DNA of 64,000 nt from JANWJE01 sp044326545 (GTDB lineage Bacteria; Chlamydiota; Chlamydiia; Chlamydiales; Parachlamydiaceae). This document shows positions 42,548 through 51,785 of the stretch, piece by piece. Location of the stretch: the NCBI GenBank assembly GCA_044326545.1, contig JBIRBM010000006.1, positions 1 through 64,000 on the forward strand, read 5' to 3'. The position numbers were made by a program, and so were the translations under genes. Position 1 is the first letter of the stretch; every line of letters begins with the position of its first letter. Below the pieces are notes generated by a model that was not told where the DNA came from, did no database searches, and was given only the letters and a program-made list of their open reading frames with translations.

Positions 42548-43993
42548 TTAAGGAGAAAAATGGCTAAATTCTTTTTCTGCTTCTAAATCTCTCTCTGCCC
42601 CTTCATACTTAACAGGAGTATAATTGACAAATTGTGCATACTCTTTTCTAAAGGTCAAATTGACGCTTCCTACTCCGCCATGTCGATTTTTAGCGACAAT
42701 CAATTCAGCCATTCCCGGTTTATCCATTGGATCGTAGTACTCTCGTCTTAGCAAGAACATCACGATATCTGAGTCTTGCTCGATACTTCCACTTTCGCGT
42801 AAATCACTCATCATAGGACGATGTCCTTGACGATCTTCAACTTTGCGGGATAGTTGAGAAAGGCAAAGGATCGGGATATTGAGTTCTCGGGCTAGATTCT
42901 TTAGCATCCGTGAAATTTCAGAAATTTCATTTTGACGGCTGTCTGAATTGCGATGAGTCCCTGATCCTGAAATAAGCTGCAGGTAGTCGATGACTAAAAA
43001 TCCAATCCCATAGCTTTCTTTCATCCTACGCGCACGTGCGCGCAAATCTGTAATTTTTAATCCTGCTTGATCATCTATAATCATGACGTGCTTTTGAATG
43101 TTGCTTACTGTGCTCACAACGCGTTGATATTCAGTTCCATCTAAAGAGCCGTTTTTGATTTTATCTGACTCGACTTCGGCTTGAGAACAAATGAGGCGGT
43201 GGACTAGCTGCTCAGCCGACATTTCGAGTGAAAAAATTCCAACGGGGATGCAGCCTTTAAAACAGACATTTTCTGCAATGTTAATGGCTAAGGATGTCTT
43301 ACCCATCGCTGGACGGGCAGCCAAAATCATAAGATTTGAATTGTTTAGACCATTAATCATTTTATCAAGATCAACAAAATGAGAAGGAGTTCCACTAATT
43401 CCAGTATCTTCGGGTCCTTTTTGAGCATATCGTTCTTGTTTTTCTTGAAGCTCTTTTAAATAAGGAATTCCAGATTCGGAGCGAAGGCCAGAAAAAATGT
43501 CTGTAATTAAGATCCCTGAAGTTGGATTAGCTGATTGACTGATTTGAAAGAAAATTTGCTGAGCATCATCTAATGCAGTGTTGACATCTGAGGGTTCTTC
43601 TAAAGCTGTTTTTTCAATAATCTGAGCAGCATGAATCATTTTACGTAAAACTGCTTTATTTTGAATAAGTTCAACATATTCTTCGATGAAGGCAGATGTC
43701 CCAGCATATTGAGCAAGTGTTGTGAGGTAGGCTAAGCCTCCAACAGCAGTCAGTTTATCTTGACGTTTAAGCTCTTCTGCAATCAGATGAATATCAGCGG
43801 GTTTGTCTTTTTTATAGGCTGTTTTCAATGTTTGAAAGATGATCTTGTGTTCGGTAAAATAGAAGTCAGAATCATCGAGTCCATCGGCTGCAATATTCAG
43901 TCCATTGATGCTTGTTAGCATGCAACCGAGAACCATCATTTCTGATTCTTTAGAATGAGGAGGAATTTTTATTTTAGCTGTGGAGTCAGACAT
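42548..43993 (-). CDS. dnaB: Replicative DNA helicase DnaB
   Basis: 481 residues. An N-terminal dimerisation domain (HSKESEMMVLGCML, AEELKRQDKLTAVGGLAYLTTL) leads to the RecA-like ring domain: Walker A ARPAMGKTSLA, Walker B FLVIDYLQLI, SRQNEISEISRMLKNLARELNIPILCLSQLSR, and an arginine-finger-type VAKNRHG. DnaB unwinds DNA at the replication fork. It stands alone between repeats. No intein is present. Confidence 0.97.
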   Translation of the reverse strand: MSDSTAKIKIPPHSKESEMMVLGCMLTSINGLNIAADGLDDSDFYFTEHKIIFQTLKTAYKKDKPADIHLIAEELKRQDKLTAVGGLAYLTTLAQYAGTSAFIEEYVELIQNKAVLRKMIHAAQIIEKTALEEPSDVNTALDDAQQIFFQISQSANPTSGILITDIFSGLRSESGIPYLKELQEKQERYAQKGPEDTGISGTPSHFVDLDKMINGLNNSNLMILAARPAMGKTSLAINIAENVCFKGCIPVGIFSLEMSAEQLVHRLICSQAEVESDKIKNGSLDGTEYQRVVSTVSNIQKHVMIIDDQAGLKITDLRARARRMKESYGIGFLVIDYLQLISGSGTHRNSDSRQNEISEISRMLKNLARELNIPILCLSQLSRKVEDRQGHRPMMSDLRESGSIEQDSDIVMFLLRREYYDPMDKPGMAELIVAKNRHGGVGSVNLTFRKEYAQFVNYTPVKYEGAERDLEAEKEFSHFSP

Positions 43994-44755
43994 CGCAACA
44001 CCTTTGTTTAAAAAGAGCTTAAATACTCACCTTACGCACCAAGAGTCTTATTTGGGTTGAAGCGTAAACTCTCGTGCTGGACACCTTACAAAAGGGGCCA
44101 TATCGACAGAGATATTACTCCTCTTTTTCAAGCTTTCAACCCTGAGGCTTTGGCTTAGCCCAAAGGCAAAAAACATAAAAACAGGTTATAAGCCTTTGAC
44201 TTAAAAAGGGTAAAAGGATTGTTTCATTTTTTAATTGCGCCCAGTATATTAGAAATCATACAAAAAGTCTATTCTTAGAACCTCTCTTCATGTTTTTGAC
44301 CTTTGACGAAAGCCCAAAGGAAAAAAAACTGAAAACAGGTTCTAAAGGTCACCTTACGGACCAACAGCTTTCTCTTCAGTCGAAATAGCCGATTCAGACC
44401 AGCAAATCATCCAAATCATAGAGATTGAATAGGTTCTCAGTTGAGTTAAAGGATTTTTTATTATATTTTGGCTTGCGGTTTAAAAATCTGCTGTTAAACT
44501 GATGCTCCAGGTTCAATGGACTTATTTTTCACTCACCTTACGTACCAACAGTGCAATTTGGGCTGAAGCGAACGCTGTCGTGGTTGAAAGCTTACAAAAG
44601 GCAGAGACAAAGAGAGACGCATTCAAGCTCAAAGTGCAAATTTTGGCGGAGGCTACTTTCGCACTCTTGGTACGTAAGGTGAGTTTTAAATAGAATCAGT
44701 CGAAACAAAAGAATTAAGATATTTAAATTCATTCAATTGAAATGATGGAGGTTAT
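43994..44755. repeat. Gene-free interval with a run of family A elements
   Basis: About 760 bases without a gene. It contains a partial family A copy (about 44024-44180, starting CTCACCTTACGCACCAAGAG), another fragment near 44348-44360 (CACCTTACGGACCAACAG) and the full-length element at 44531-44684. Repeats are the main content; the last 50 bases precede the Gly/His-rich gene. Confidence 0.7.
44531..44684. repeat. Full-length family A palindromic element (154 bp)
   Basis: ACTCACCTTACGTACCAA and TTGGTACGTAAGGTGAGT are perfectly complementary (18 bp). The interior contains GTGCAATTTGGGCTGAAGCG and GCTACTTTCGCAC-type complements. This gives the cleanest terminal inverted repeats of family A. 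Confidence 0.9.
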
Positions 44756-45547
44756 ATGGTTTACATAGTGAAGACTGTTGCTTTAGGATTGGCTATTACG
44801 ATGTTGAGTCTCCTTCCTCAAGATTCTCTTTATGCTAGAGGAGGAGGCGGCGGCGGCGGAGGGGGCGGTCACGGAGGAGGGGGCGGTCACGGTGGTGGCC
44901 ACGGAGGAGGCGGTCATGGTGGTGGCCACGGAGGAGGCGCTCATTGGGGTGGTCATGGTGGCGGTCATGGTGGCGGTCATGGTTGGCATGGAAACGGCCA
45001 TGGGCACGGTCATTGGAATGGACATGGCCACGGTCATTGGAATGGACATGGACATGGACATGGCTGGCACCACGGGTGGGGCTATGGTGGATATTATCCG
45101 GTTTACTGGGGGGGGGCTTACTATCCCTATTACTACAATGATTATGATCGAGATTATGATAATCCGATTTATTATAATTACCCATCAACAACTTATTATT
45201 ATGATTATCCAAGTTCTAGCACGCAGTATTATTATAATGATTCTTCTTCCAGTGGTATTAGTTATCCGACCAATACAGTAAATAGTCAGACCGGGTATTA
45301 TAATGACCCTAATTATAGCTACCCAATCAATTCACAGTATGATACAGCACCTTCTGCAGCAAGTGGTGAAGATGGCGATCATTCAAATGAATCGAATAGT
45401 CAGGGACAGTTCTTTGGTGGAGGAAACTTTTCTGGATCCACTGTGGGTTATTATGAAGATCATTTGCTAGCTGAAAGTCAAATTGAAGGAGAAAATCAAA
45501 ATTCTAATTTAAATGAAGACGAAGTGACACGACTGAGTCCAAACTGA
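44756..45547 (+). CDS. Exported Gly/His-rich low-complexity protein
   Basis: 263 residues. A signal peptide (VALGLAITMLSLLPQDSLYA) precedes about 80 residues of Gly/His repeats (HGGGHGGG, HWNGHGHG) rich in paired histidines that could bind Ni, Cu or Zn. A Tyr/Asn/Ser-rich part (YYPYYYNDYDRDYDN, then YNYPSTTYYYDYPSSS) follows and an acidic tail. The Gly/His block is GC-rich against AT-rich surroundings. No family recognised. Probably a cell-surface or periplasmic metal-binding or adhesive protein. Confidence 0.7.
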   Translation: MVYIVKTVALGLAITMLSLLPQDSLYARGGGGGGGGGGHGGGGGHGGGHGGGGHGGGHGGGAHWGGHGGGHGGGHGWHGNGHGHGHWNGHGHGHWNGHGHGHGWHHGWGYGGYYPVYWGGAYYPYYYNDYDRDYDNPIYYNYPSTTYYYDYPSSSTQYYYNDSSSSGISYPTNTVNSQTGYYNDPNYSYPINSQYDTAPSAASGEDGDHSNESNSQGQFFGGGNFSGSTVGYYEDHLLAESQIEGENQNSNLNEDEVTRLSPN

Positions 45548-45626
45548 CCTCTTTTTTTCTTTTACAACGATGGTAATTGTTGATAAGGCGCGCAACGTTC
45601 TTGTCGCAATTCGTCTATTGATTCAC

Positions 45627-45785
45627 GCTCACCTTATGCACCAAAAGCACGATTTGGGCTCAAGGAAAGCTCTCAAAGATAGAAAATCGCAAGCAGATGC
45701 CTATTAGAAAAGAGGGGCTTGCTTGCGAATTTCGATCCACGAGGCTTTGACGCAGCCCAAAGGCAAAAAAACATGAAGACAGGTT
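45627..45785. repeat. Family A element, left half with degenerate right arm
   Basis: CTCACCTTATGCACCAAAAGC starts the element, followed by the inner stem AATCGCAAGCAGATG/CTTGCTTGCGAATTT and GAGGCTTTGACGCAGCCCAAA. It ends with the GAAGACAGGTTTC word and lies directly upstream of kaiB. Confidence 0.65.
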
Positions 45786-45791
45786 TCTTAA

Positions 45792-46100
45792 ATGATTGAG
45801 CATGAAAATTCTCCTAAGATCGCTCATTATGTTTTTAAACTGTATATTGCAGGAATGAATGGCCGCTCCATAGCAGCGATAGGGAATTTAAAAAAAATGT
45901 GCGAGGAGTATTTGCCTCATAAATATGAGATTAAAGTGATCGACCTTCTGGTCAAACCGGAAAGTGCCCGGATAGATGACATCATTGCCACGCCGACTTT
46001 GATTAAAACCCTCCCCTTACCGGTAAGGAAATTGATCGGAGATCTTTCTGATAGCCATGAAGTGAGGATTAATTTGGAGATTAAAAAGGTCATAAAATGA
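45792..46100 (+). CDS. kaiB: KaiB-like protein
   Basis: 102 residues of KaiB length and fold. The pattern YVFKLYIAGMNGRSIAAIGNLKKMCEEYLPHKYEIKVIDLLVKP, then DDIIATPTLIKTLPLPVRKLIGDLSD is the KaiB signature (LYIAG...IIATPTLI...PxRKxIGDLS). KaiB is a thioredoxin-like fold-switching protein that binds KaiC and the kinase SasA in cyanobacteria; in other bacteria it accompanies KaiC-like ATPases and PAS histidine kinases in stress regulation. The stop overlaps the start of the kinase gene by 4 bases (ATGA). No kaiC is in this window. Confidence 0.9.
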   Translation: MIEHENSPKIAHYVFKLYIAGMNGRSIAAIGNLKKMCEEYLPHKYEIKVIDLLVKPESARIDDIIATPTLIKTLPLPVRKLIGDLSDSHEVRINLEIKKVIK

Positions 46101-48526
46101 ATGAGGAAAATAAAGAAATCGATCGACTTAAAGAACGTTTAAGAGTCGCAGAAGATACTTTAAATGCGATAAAAAATGGAAAAGTGGATGCCCTCGTCAT
46201 TCAAGGAGCTAAAGGGGAGCAGTTATACTCAATTAATAGCCCTGATCATCCTTACCAAGTCTTTTTTGAAAATATGGATGAAGCTGCGATTGTTTTGTCT
46301 AATCAACACATCATCCTATACGGGAATCGAAGTTTTTTTGAAATGCTGGGGATGTCTTGTGAAAATGTCATCGGAAAATCGATTTTTAATTTTCTGAAAC
46401 AGAGTGATCACCGTTATTTTATTGATCATGTGTTAAAAAATAAAAAAACAAAAGGGGAATTATGTATCAATTCCTTTCATCAAGGATCTCGCACGGTATT
46501 AGCTTCAATCTTTAAAGGAATATGGAATGAATCGGATGCTCAGTGTCTTTTATTCACCGATATCACAGAACTTAAACGGATTCAGCACTTCATTGAAACT
46601 TCTCATTCAGTTGCCCGTATTTTAAGCGAGGTTTCTACTCTTTCTGTTGCGGCTAAATCAATCATTGAATTGCTTTGCAATCGTCTCGGTTGGGAGGTCA
46701 TGATCATTTGGATTTGGAACAGTGAAAAGCAAGTGCTTCAATGTCTTGAAATTGCCCATATTGACGGATTGGATATAGAAGAATTTGAGAAAAAAAGCCG
46801 TGAAATGGGATCTGAAACTAAACAATTGTTTAGCCACATTTGCTTATCGAATCGTCCCATCTGGATCAAAGATTTTGCTGATCACTACAATTTGGTAAGA
46901 AGAAATGAAGCTGTTCGGAACAACTTGCACGGTGCCCTTGCCTTTCCTTTTAATAAAGACTCTCAAGTCGGTGGAGTCATTGAATTATTTCGCCGCATTC
47001 CATTCGAAGGAGGTGTTGATAATTTACAATTCGATTTACTTTGGTCGATTGGAATTGATCTTGGATTCTATATTCAACGGCTATTGAGCGATCATAAAAG
47101 AAATGAGATCGCAAAAGCCTTGGAACTCTCGGTTAATGCCATTTACACGACCGATCTTAAGGGGACCCTTTCGAGTTGGAATGACGGAGCAGAGAAAATG
47201 TATGGGTGGTTGGCTCAAGAAATGATTGGAAGCAATATTAACAAGCTGTATCCTCCAGAGAAAAGTGATAAATACAAAAAAAAATTTGAGGCATTTTTAT
47301 TAGGGATGCCTGTTAAAAAATTTGAATCCCAGAGATTGCGAAAAGATGGAGAGCTTATTTGGGTTGCTCAATCTTATGATAAAACCTACGATTTATTTGG
47401 AGCCCCTTCAGGAGTGATTATTGTTGAACAAGAGATTACTCCCGAAAAAGAATGGGCTAAATATTTGGCAGACAGCGAGAAAAAATTTAATTCATTTATT
47501 GAAATCACCGAAGATTGGATTTGGGAGCTTGATAGCAAAGGGAATTTTCAATTTTCAAATTGTGCAGTTTATGAATTTTTGGGTTTTGAAGTTGATGAAA
47601 TTTTAGGAAAGAGTCTTCTTTATTTTGTTCCTGTTGAAGAAAGGGAGAGGATTCAAAACCAAATGAGAGAGATCCAAACAAAAAAAATAGGATGGAGGCG
47701 GTTGATTATCCCCTTTGTTCATAAAAATGGGAGCTGTCGATGGATTGAGAGTAATGCCAAGGAACTTTTAGATGATGAAGGTTATCTAGTAGGGTTTAGA
47801 GGGACGAGTCGAAATATTACGGAATTAAGAAATTTAGACAAAATCAAGAATGAATTTATTTCGGTTGTCAGTCATGAATTACGAACTCCTTTGACTTCCA
47901 TTTCAGGGGCTTTGAATTTACTTATAGCGAAAAAGATCTCCCCAGAAGAAAGCGATCAATTGATTTGTATTGCTCATAAAAATGCGGTTCGTCTGAGCAA
48001 AATCATTAATGATACGATGGATATTGAAAAATTGCAGATAGGCAAGCTAACATTGGATTTAAAAAAAATTAATCTGGCTGATGTCGTCCGAGAGGCTGTC
48101 TTTTCACATGATATGATCGGAAATAAATTCAATATCAAATTGATTCTGGGGGATTCTTTACCTTTTGCACAAATCATGGGGGACTATTGTCGCCTTATCC
48201 AAGTCATGAATAATCTTCTGTCGAATGCAATAAAATTCTCACCGAATCAAGGGACTGTCGTGGTGTCGCTTGAAGTAAGGGATCATTGTGCGAGGGTGTT
48301 GGTCACAGACAAGGGGCCGGGAATTCCAAGGGATTTTCAATCCAAAATTTTCGGTAGTTTTGCACAGGCTGACTCAAGCATCAAACGAGAGGTTACTGGA
48401 GCAGGATTAGGTCTTTATATTTCAAAATCCATTATTGAATCGCATGGAGGAATCCTGGACTATATCACTAAAATTGGAGAAGAGACCACTTTCTATTTTG
48501 AAATTCCCCTCATCAAAAAGGATTGA
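46097..48526 (+). CDS. Multi-PAS/GAF hybrid-lacking histidine kinase, partner of KaiB
   Basis: 809 residues, cytosolic with no transmembrane helix. Order: N-terminal AEDTLNAIKNGKVDALVI helix typical of KaiB-linked kinases, PAS (about 50-160), GAF (about 170-335), two PAS domains (about 345-460 and 465-590), HisKA with His593 in VSHELRTPLTS, and HATPase with NLLSNAIKFSP (N box), VTDKGPGIP (G1) and GAGLGLYIS (G2). There is no receiver domain. It is translationally coupled to kaiB. The cognate response regulator is not adjacent; the orphan OmpR-type regulator at 23504-24193 is a candidate. Confidence 0.92.
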   Translation: MNEENKEIDRLKERLRVAEDTLNAIKNGKVDALVIQGAKGEQLYSINSPDHPYQVFFENMDEAAIVLSNQHIILYGNRSFFEMLGMSCENVIGKSIFNFLKQSDHRYFIDHVLKNKKTKGELCINSFHQGSRTVLASIFKGIWNESDAQCLLFTDITELKRIQHFIETSHSVARILSEVSTLSVAAKSIIELLCNRLGWEVMIIWIWNSEKQVLQCLEIAHIDGLDIEEFEKKSREMGSETKQLFSHICLSNRPIWIKDFADHYNLVRRNEAVRNNLHGALAFPFNKDSQVGGVIELFRRIPFEGGVDNLQFDLLWSIGIDLGFYIQRLLSDHKRNEIAKALELSVNAIYTTDLKGTLSSWNDGAEKMYGWLAQEMIGSNINKLYPPEKSDKYKKKFEAFLLGMPVKKFESQRLRKDGELIWVAQSYDKTYDLFGAPSGVIIVEQEITPEKEWAKYLADSEKKFNSFIEITEDWIWELDSKGNFQFSNCAVYEFLGFEVDEILGKSLLYFVPVEERERIQNQMREIQTKKIGWRRLIIPFVHKNGSCRWIESNAKELLDDEGYLVGFRGTSRNITELRNLDKIKNEFISVVSHELRTPLTSISGALNLLIAKKISPEESDQLICIAHKNAVRLSKIINDTMDIEKLQIGKLTLDLKKINLADVVREAVFSHDMIGNKFNIKLILGDSLPFAQIMGDYCRLIQVMNNLLSNAIKFSPNQGTVVVSLEVRDHCARVLVTDKGPGIPRDFQSKIFGSFAQADSSIKREVTGAGLGLYISKSIIESHGGILDYITKIGEETTFYFEIPLIKKD

Positions 48527-48874
48527 GAAGTTCTTCTTGTGGACTCACCTTGACAATCTTTGAAACTCACCTTAAGCAATAAGAATCTGTTCAAAATTTT
48601 TGATCCGATGATTTGTTTGCTAGGGGGTGGGCATCAATTGATCTCACATTCCGCTAGTGGGCTGTTTTTTCTTCGATTTCTCGATTTTTGATCTGAATTT
48701 GACAAATTTTGAACAATATTTCATTCAATATTGCCGCAAAATTTGCAAATCCGGCTGAAAAAACGATAAATTCGAATCAAAAATAGCCGACTAGCGGAAT
48801 GTGGGATTGATCATCACCCTTTATTAGACTTCTTCAGAAACTGATCTTTGCTTTCTTGAAAAGAGACCTTTTTT
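48527..48874. repeat. Gene-free interval with nested palindromes
   Basis: CTAGGGGGTGGGCATCAATTG at about 48620-48640 is a family B left edge. Into it or beside it sits a 159-bp palindrome (48645-48803) with perfect 14-bp arms CACATTCCGCTAGT and ACTAGCGGAATGTG. Family A and C fragments (CTCACCTTAAGC, CTGTTCAAAATTTTTGATCCG) precede it. No gene is seen. Confidence 0.7.
48645..48803. repeat. 159-bp palindromic element with CACATTCCGCTAGT arms
   Basis: The 14-bp outer arms are perfect and continue in GGGCTGTTTTTTC / GCTGAAAAAACG-like complement near 48760. Seen once in this window; it appears embedded next to a family B edge. Confidence 0.75.
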
Positions 48875-50008
48875 TCATCGATTTTGATTGGTGGATTCAA
48901 AGCATGGCAATGATTTACCTTGGCTATAATAAGAAGGCCCTGCCTGTTGAATCACTCCTCCTCCCAAACATATGGATCCATCATAAAAAACGATCGATTG
49001 CCCCGGCGTTACCGCCCGTTGTGGATGAGGAAAGGTGATCCAAGCTCTGCCTTCAGTGATTTTTTCAATGACACAAGGAAGATCGGTTTGACGGTAGCGA
49101 ATTTTTGATTGACAACGGTGAGGTAAAAGAGGAGGATGGCCTGCGACCCAGCTAAGTTCGAATGCTGTTAATTCGTCGCAATAGAGGGCTGGATGGTCTC
49201 TTCCTTGTGCAACATATACAACTGCTCGATTCATCTCTTTACCGACAACAAACCAAGCGTCGCCTGCGCCCCCAATTCCTAATCCTTTTCGTTGTCCTAA
49301 CGTATAATAAGCAGCTCCCTGATGCTTTCCTACAATTTTTCCGTCTAACGTTTCAAAGTGACCCGGTTGTGTCGCAACATATTGGCTTAAAAATGTTCGA
49401 AAGTGTCGTTCACCAATAAAACAAATTCCTGTACTGTCTTTTTTTTCCGAGGTTGCAAGGTGATTCAGCCGTGCAATTTCACGCACTTTCTCTTTTTGCA
49501 AACCTCCGATCGGAAATAAGACTTTTTCTAGAATAGGGCCATTAAGGGTATATAAAAAATAGGTTTGATCCTTTTGTAGATCGAATCCTTTGATTAGGCA
49601 ATGTTCCCCTTGCTTGATTTCATTTTGGCAGTAATGGCCGGTGGCAAGATAATCAGCGCCTAATTCCAGTGCTTTGTCCAGGAAAACCTTAAATTTAATT
49701 TCCCGGTTGCAGAGAATATCGGGATTGGGTGTTAGCCCTTTCTTAAAGTCTTCGATAAATTGTGAAAAGACTTGGGTTTGATATTCTTTAACGAAGTTAA
49801 CAGAGTAATAGGGAATATCGATTTGTTCGCATACTCTGCGGACATCTTGATAGTCATGATTTGAAGGACAAAAAAGACTGTCATTTTCCTCTTCCCAATT
49901 TTTCATGAATAGGCCGATCACTCGATATCCTTGCTCTTTAAGGAGAAAAGCGGAAACGGAGGAGTCTACTCCGCCGGACATTCCGACAACAACAGTCTGC
50001 TGAGACAT
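48875..50008 (-). CDS. mnmA: tRNA-specific 2-thiouridylase MnmA
   Basis: About 377 residues; the ATG at 50008 is preferred because AAAGGA lies seven bases upstream. P-loop GMSGGVDSSVSAF, GLFMKNWEE, the tRNA-contact and first catalytic-cysteine loop PNPDILCNREIKF and the second cysteine in STGICFIGER are visible, as is the HQGAAYYTLGQRKGLGIGG section. MnmA installs s2U at wobble U34 of Lys, Glu and Gln tRNAs, two of which (Glu TTC, Lys TTT) are encoded in this window. Confidence 0.97.
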   Translation of the reverse strand: MSQQTVVVGMSGGVDSSVSAFLLKEQGYRVIGLFMKNWEEENDSLFCPSNHDYQDVRRVCEQIDIPYYSVNFVKEYQTQVFSQFIEDFKKGLTPNPDILCNREIKFKVFLDKALELGADYLATGHYCQNEIKQGEHCLIKGFDLQKDQTYFLYTLNGPILEKVLFPIGGLQKEKVREIARLNHLATSEKKDSTGICFIGERHFRTFLSQYVATQPGHFETLDGKIVGKHQGAAYYTLGQRKGLGIGGAGDAWFVVGKEMNRAVVYVAQGRDHPALYCDELTAFELSWVAGHPPLLPHRCQSKIRYRQTDLPCVIEKITEGRAWITFPHPQRAVTPGQSIVFYDGSICLGGGVIQQAGPSYYSQGKSLPCFESTNQNR

Positions 50009-50286
50009 AAACATTCCTTTTTTATTCTCCTATTTTTAATATTTTTCTCTAAATAATCAAGTATTAAGTAGCTGAATAGCAAAGAAAAAGAGTGATAAAA
50101 GGGGCGGCCGTGCGCTCTATCGTGAATAGATTTTTTTTGAAACGGTTGAAGCTTGAAGCGCAAAAGCTTCTCCCCATCTTTTATCAAGATGTTATGCTTC
50201 ACTGTGGCGATCGCCTTGATTGGGTTTTAGAGGATCAGGTCATGATAGAAATTTAATCTGTCAGTACAATCGTTCCAATACACGCC

Positions 50287-50949
50287 CTAGATTCCAGCAC
50301 CAGAATAAAAATCGAAGGGAAGAGGGGCTTCAAATATCATAAGGTCTTGATTAATAGGGTGAAAAAAGTGTAGCGCACGATGATGTAATGCGATTGCACC
50401 AGGCAGATGTTCTTGGTGGCTGCCATATTTGCGATCCCCCCGAACGGGGTGACCCAAGGCCGCAAATTGCACACGAATCTGATGATAGCGTCCAGTGTCT
50501 AATTCAATTTCAACTAACGTCGCTTTTTTTTCACGCTTCAGCACTTTATAAGACAAAGAGGCAAACTTTCCATCAGGATGTGTTGCATCCACAACACGTG
50601 AGGAAAAATCATCATGGACTAAAAAATGCTCAAGCTTTCCTTCATCCGGACCTAGACTCCCTTCAATCCAAGCCCAGTAGATTTTTCGTGTTTGTTTGGC
50701 ACGCATCGTTGCATTAAGACGAGAAAGCGCTTTACTTGTTTTGCCAAAGAGGACAACTCCACTGACTGGTTTATCCAGACGGTGAACAGCCCCTAAAAAG
50801 ACATTTCCCGGTTTGTGATAGACCGCCTTGATCCAAGCTTTGGCCTGCTCCTCTAAGCTTTGTTGTTCCGTGCCGCTCGGCTGCGTCAGCAAACCTGCCG
50901 GTTTGTTCAAGATCAGCAGGTGATTATCTTCAAAAATGGGAAGAAGCAT
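50287..50949 (-). CDS. RluA-family pseudouridine synthase
   Basis: About 220 residues from the ATG at 50949, which abuts the upstream trmH-like gene; the longer frame to 51090 overlaps it and is rejected. Catalytic motif GAVHRLDKPVSGVVLFGK contains the essential Asp, with TGRYHQIRVQFAALGHPVRGDRKYG and IALHHRALHFF downstream. There is no S4 domain, so this is the short RluA/TruC-like type. Its target (rRNA or tRNA uridine) cannot be fixed. Confidence 0.9.
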   Translation of the reverse strand: MLLPIFEDNHLLILNKPAGLLTQPSGTEQQSLEEQAKAWIKAVYHKPGNVFLGAVHRLDKPVSGVVLFGKTSKALSRLNATMRAKQTRKIYWAWIEGSLGPDEGKLEHFLVHDDFSSRVVDATHPDGKFASLSYKVLKREKKATLVEIELDTGRYHQIRVQFAALGHPVRGDRKYGSHQEHLPGAIALHHRALHFFHPINQDLMIFEAPLPFDFYSGAGI

Positions 50950-50954
50950 AAGAT

Positions 50955-51785
50955 CTAGTGCGTTGATTTGATTTGTTGTCTTTGTCGCAGGACTTCGTAA
51001 AGGAGTAAAGTGGTCGCCATTGCCACATTCAACGAATCGGCAACTCCATTCATCGGAATCCGCACTTGGAGATCGGCTTCCTTCATCCATTTTTCAGAAA
51101 GGCCTAATTGTTCAGTCCCCAGGGCAATTGCCAATGGACGGTTGAGATCAACTTGAGTAAATTCATGTGTGGCCGAGGGAGTAGCAGCTAAAATCGCTAT
51201 TCCTTGGTCTTTTAACCATTTTAATGTTTCCTCTCCCTTTGCTTCAACGGTTGGAACTGTAAATAATGTTCCAACGCTTGCTCGGACAACATTGGGATTA
51301 TAAATATCTGTACACCGGTCGCATACAATCAAACCACTGACCCCCACAGCATCAGAGGAACGCAAAATAGTCCCTAAATTTCCGGGTTTCTCAATCGCTT
51401 CTGCCACAACATAAAAGGGGAGATGAAGGTGTTGTTTGGTAGAGCCTAATTCTTCTAGCGTCATTTTTTTCTGGTAAGCAATTGCTAATAATCCATCCGG
51501 ACGATCCCGATAAGCAATTTTTTGAAAAATTCTTGGCGAAACGGTTATAATCTCTGTTCCACGTGATCCAATACGTTCAATTAAAGTCGGTTCATTCGAT
51601 CCTAAAAAGAGTTCGGAGCAGATCAAAAGTCGATCGATTTTCCAATCTGCATTTGCTGCCCTTAGAATTTCTCGATATCCTTCAATCAAAAACATTCCTG
51701 TTCTATCTCGCTCAGAGCGATCTCGAAGATGAATGGCTTCCTTAACCACCGGATTTTGAAGGCTGGTCAAATGTTTGTCGATCAT
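50955..51785 (-). CDS. SpoU/TrmH-family RNA 2'-O-methyltransferase
   Basis: About 276 residues from the ATG at 51785; GGGAAGG is upstream. N-terminal substrate-binding domain (SLQNPVVKEAIHLRDRSERDRTGMFLIEGYREILRA) is of the RlmB/TsnR type. The knotted SPOUT motifs are EKPGNLGTILRSSDAVG, LALGTEQLGLS-like IALGTEQLGL and IPMNGVADSLNVAMATTLLLYE. It methylates a ribose in rRNA or tRNA. It overlaps the upstream methyltransferase by 4 bases, giving an operon of three RNA-modifying genes. Confidence 0.9.
   Translation of the reverse strand: MIDKHLTSLQNPVVKEAIHLRDRSERDRTGMFLIEGYREILRAANADWKIDRLLICSELFLGSNEPTLIERIGSRGTEIITVSPRIFQKIAYRDRPDGLLAIAYQKKMTLEELGSTKQHLHLPFYVVAEAIEKPGNLGTILRSSDAVGVSGLIVCDRCTDIYNPNVVRASVGTLFTVPTVEAKGEETLKWLKDQGIAILAATPSATHEFTQVDLNRPLAIALGTEQLGLSEKWMKEADLQVRIPMNGVADSLNVAMATTLLLYEVLRQRQQIKSTH

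Noticed and set aside
44783..45281. Several long overlapping frames with Met/Thr/Ala or Val/Ala repeats
   Set aside because: These are shadows of the Gly/His-rich repeat of the 44756-45547 gene in other frames.
50092..50256. 55-codon GTG-started frame reading KLEAQKLLPIFYQDVMLHCGD
   Set aside because: It looks faintly coding but is short, lacks a ribosome-binding site and could be a remnant; evidence too thin for a gene call.
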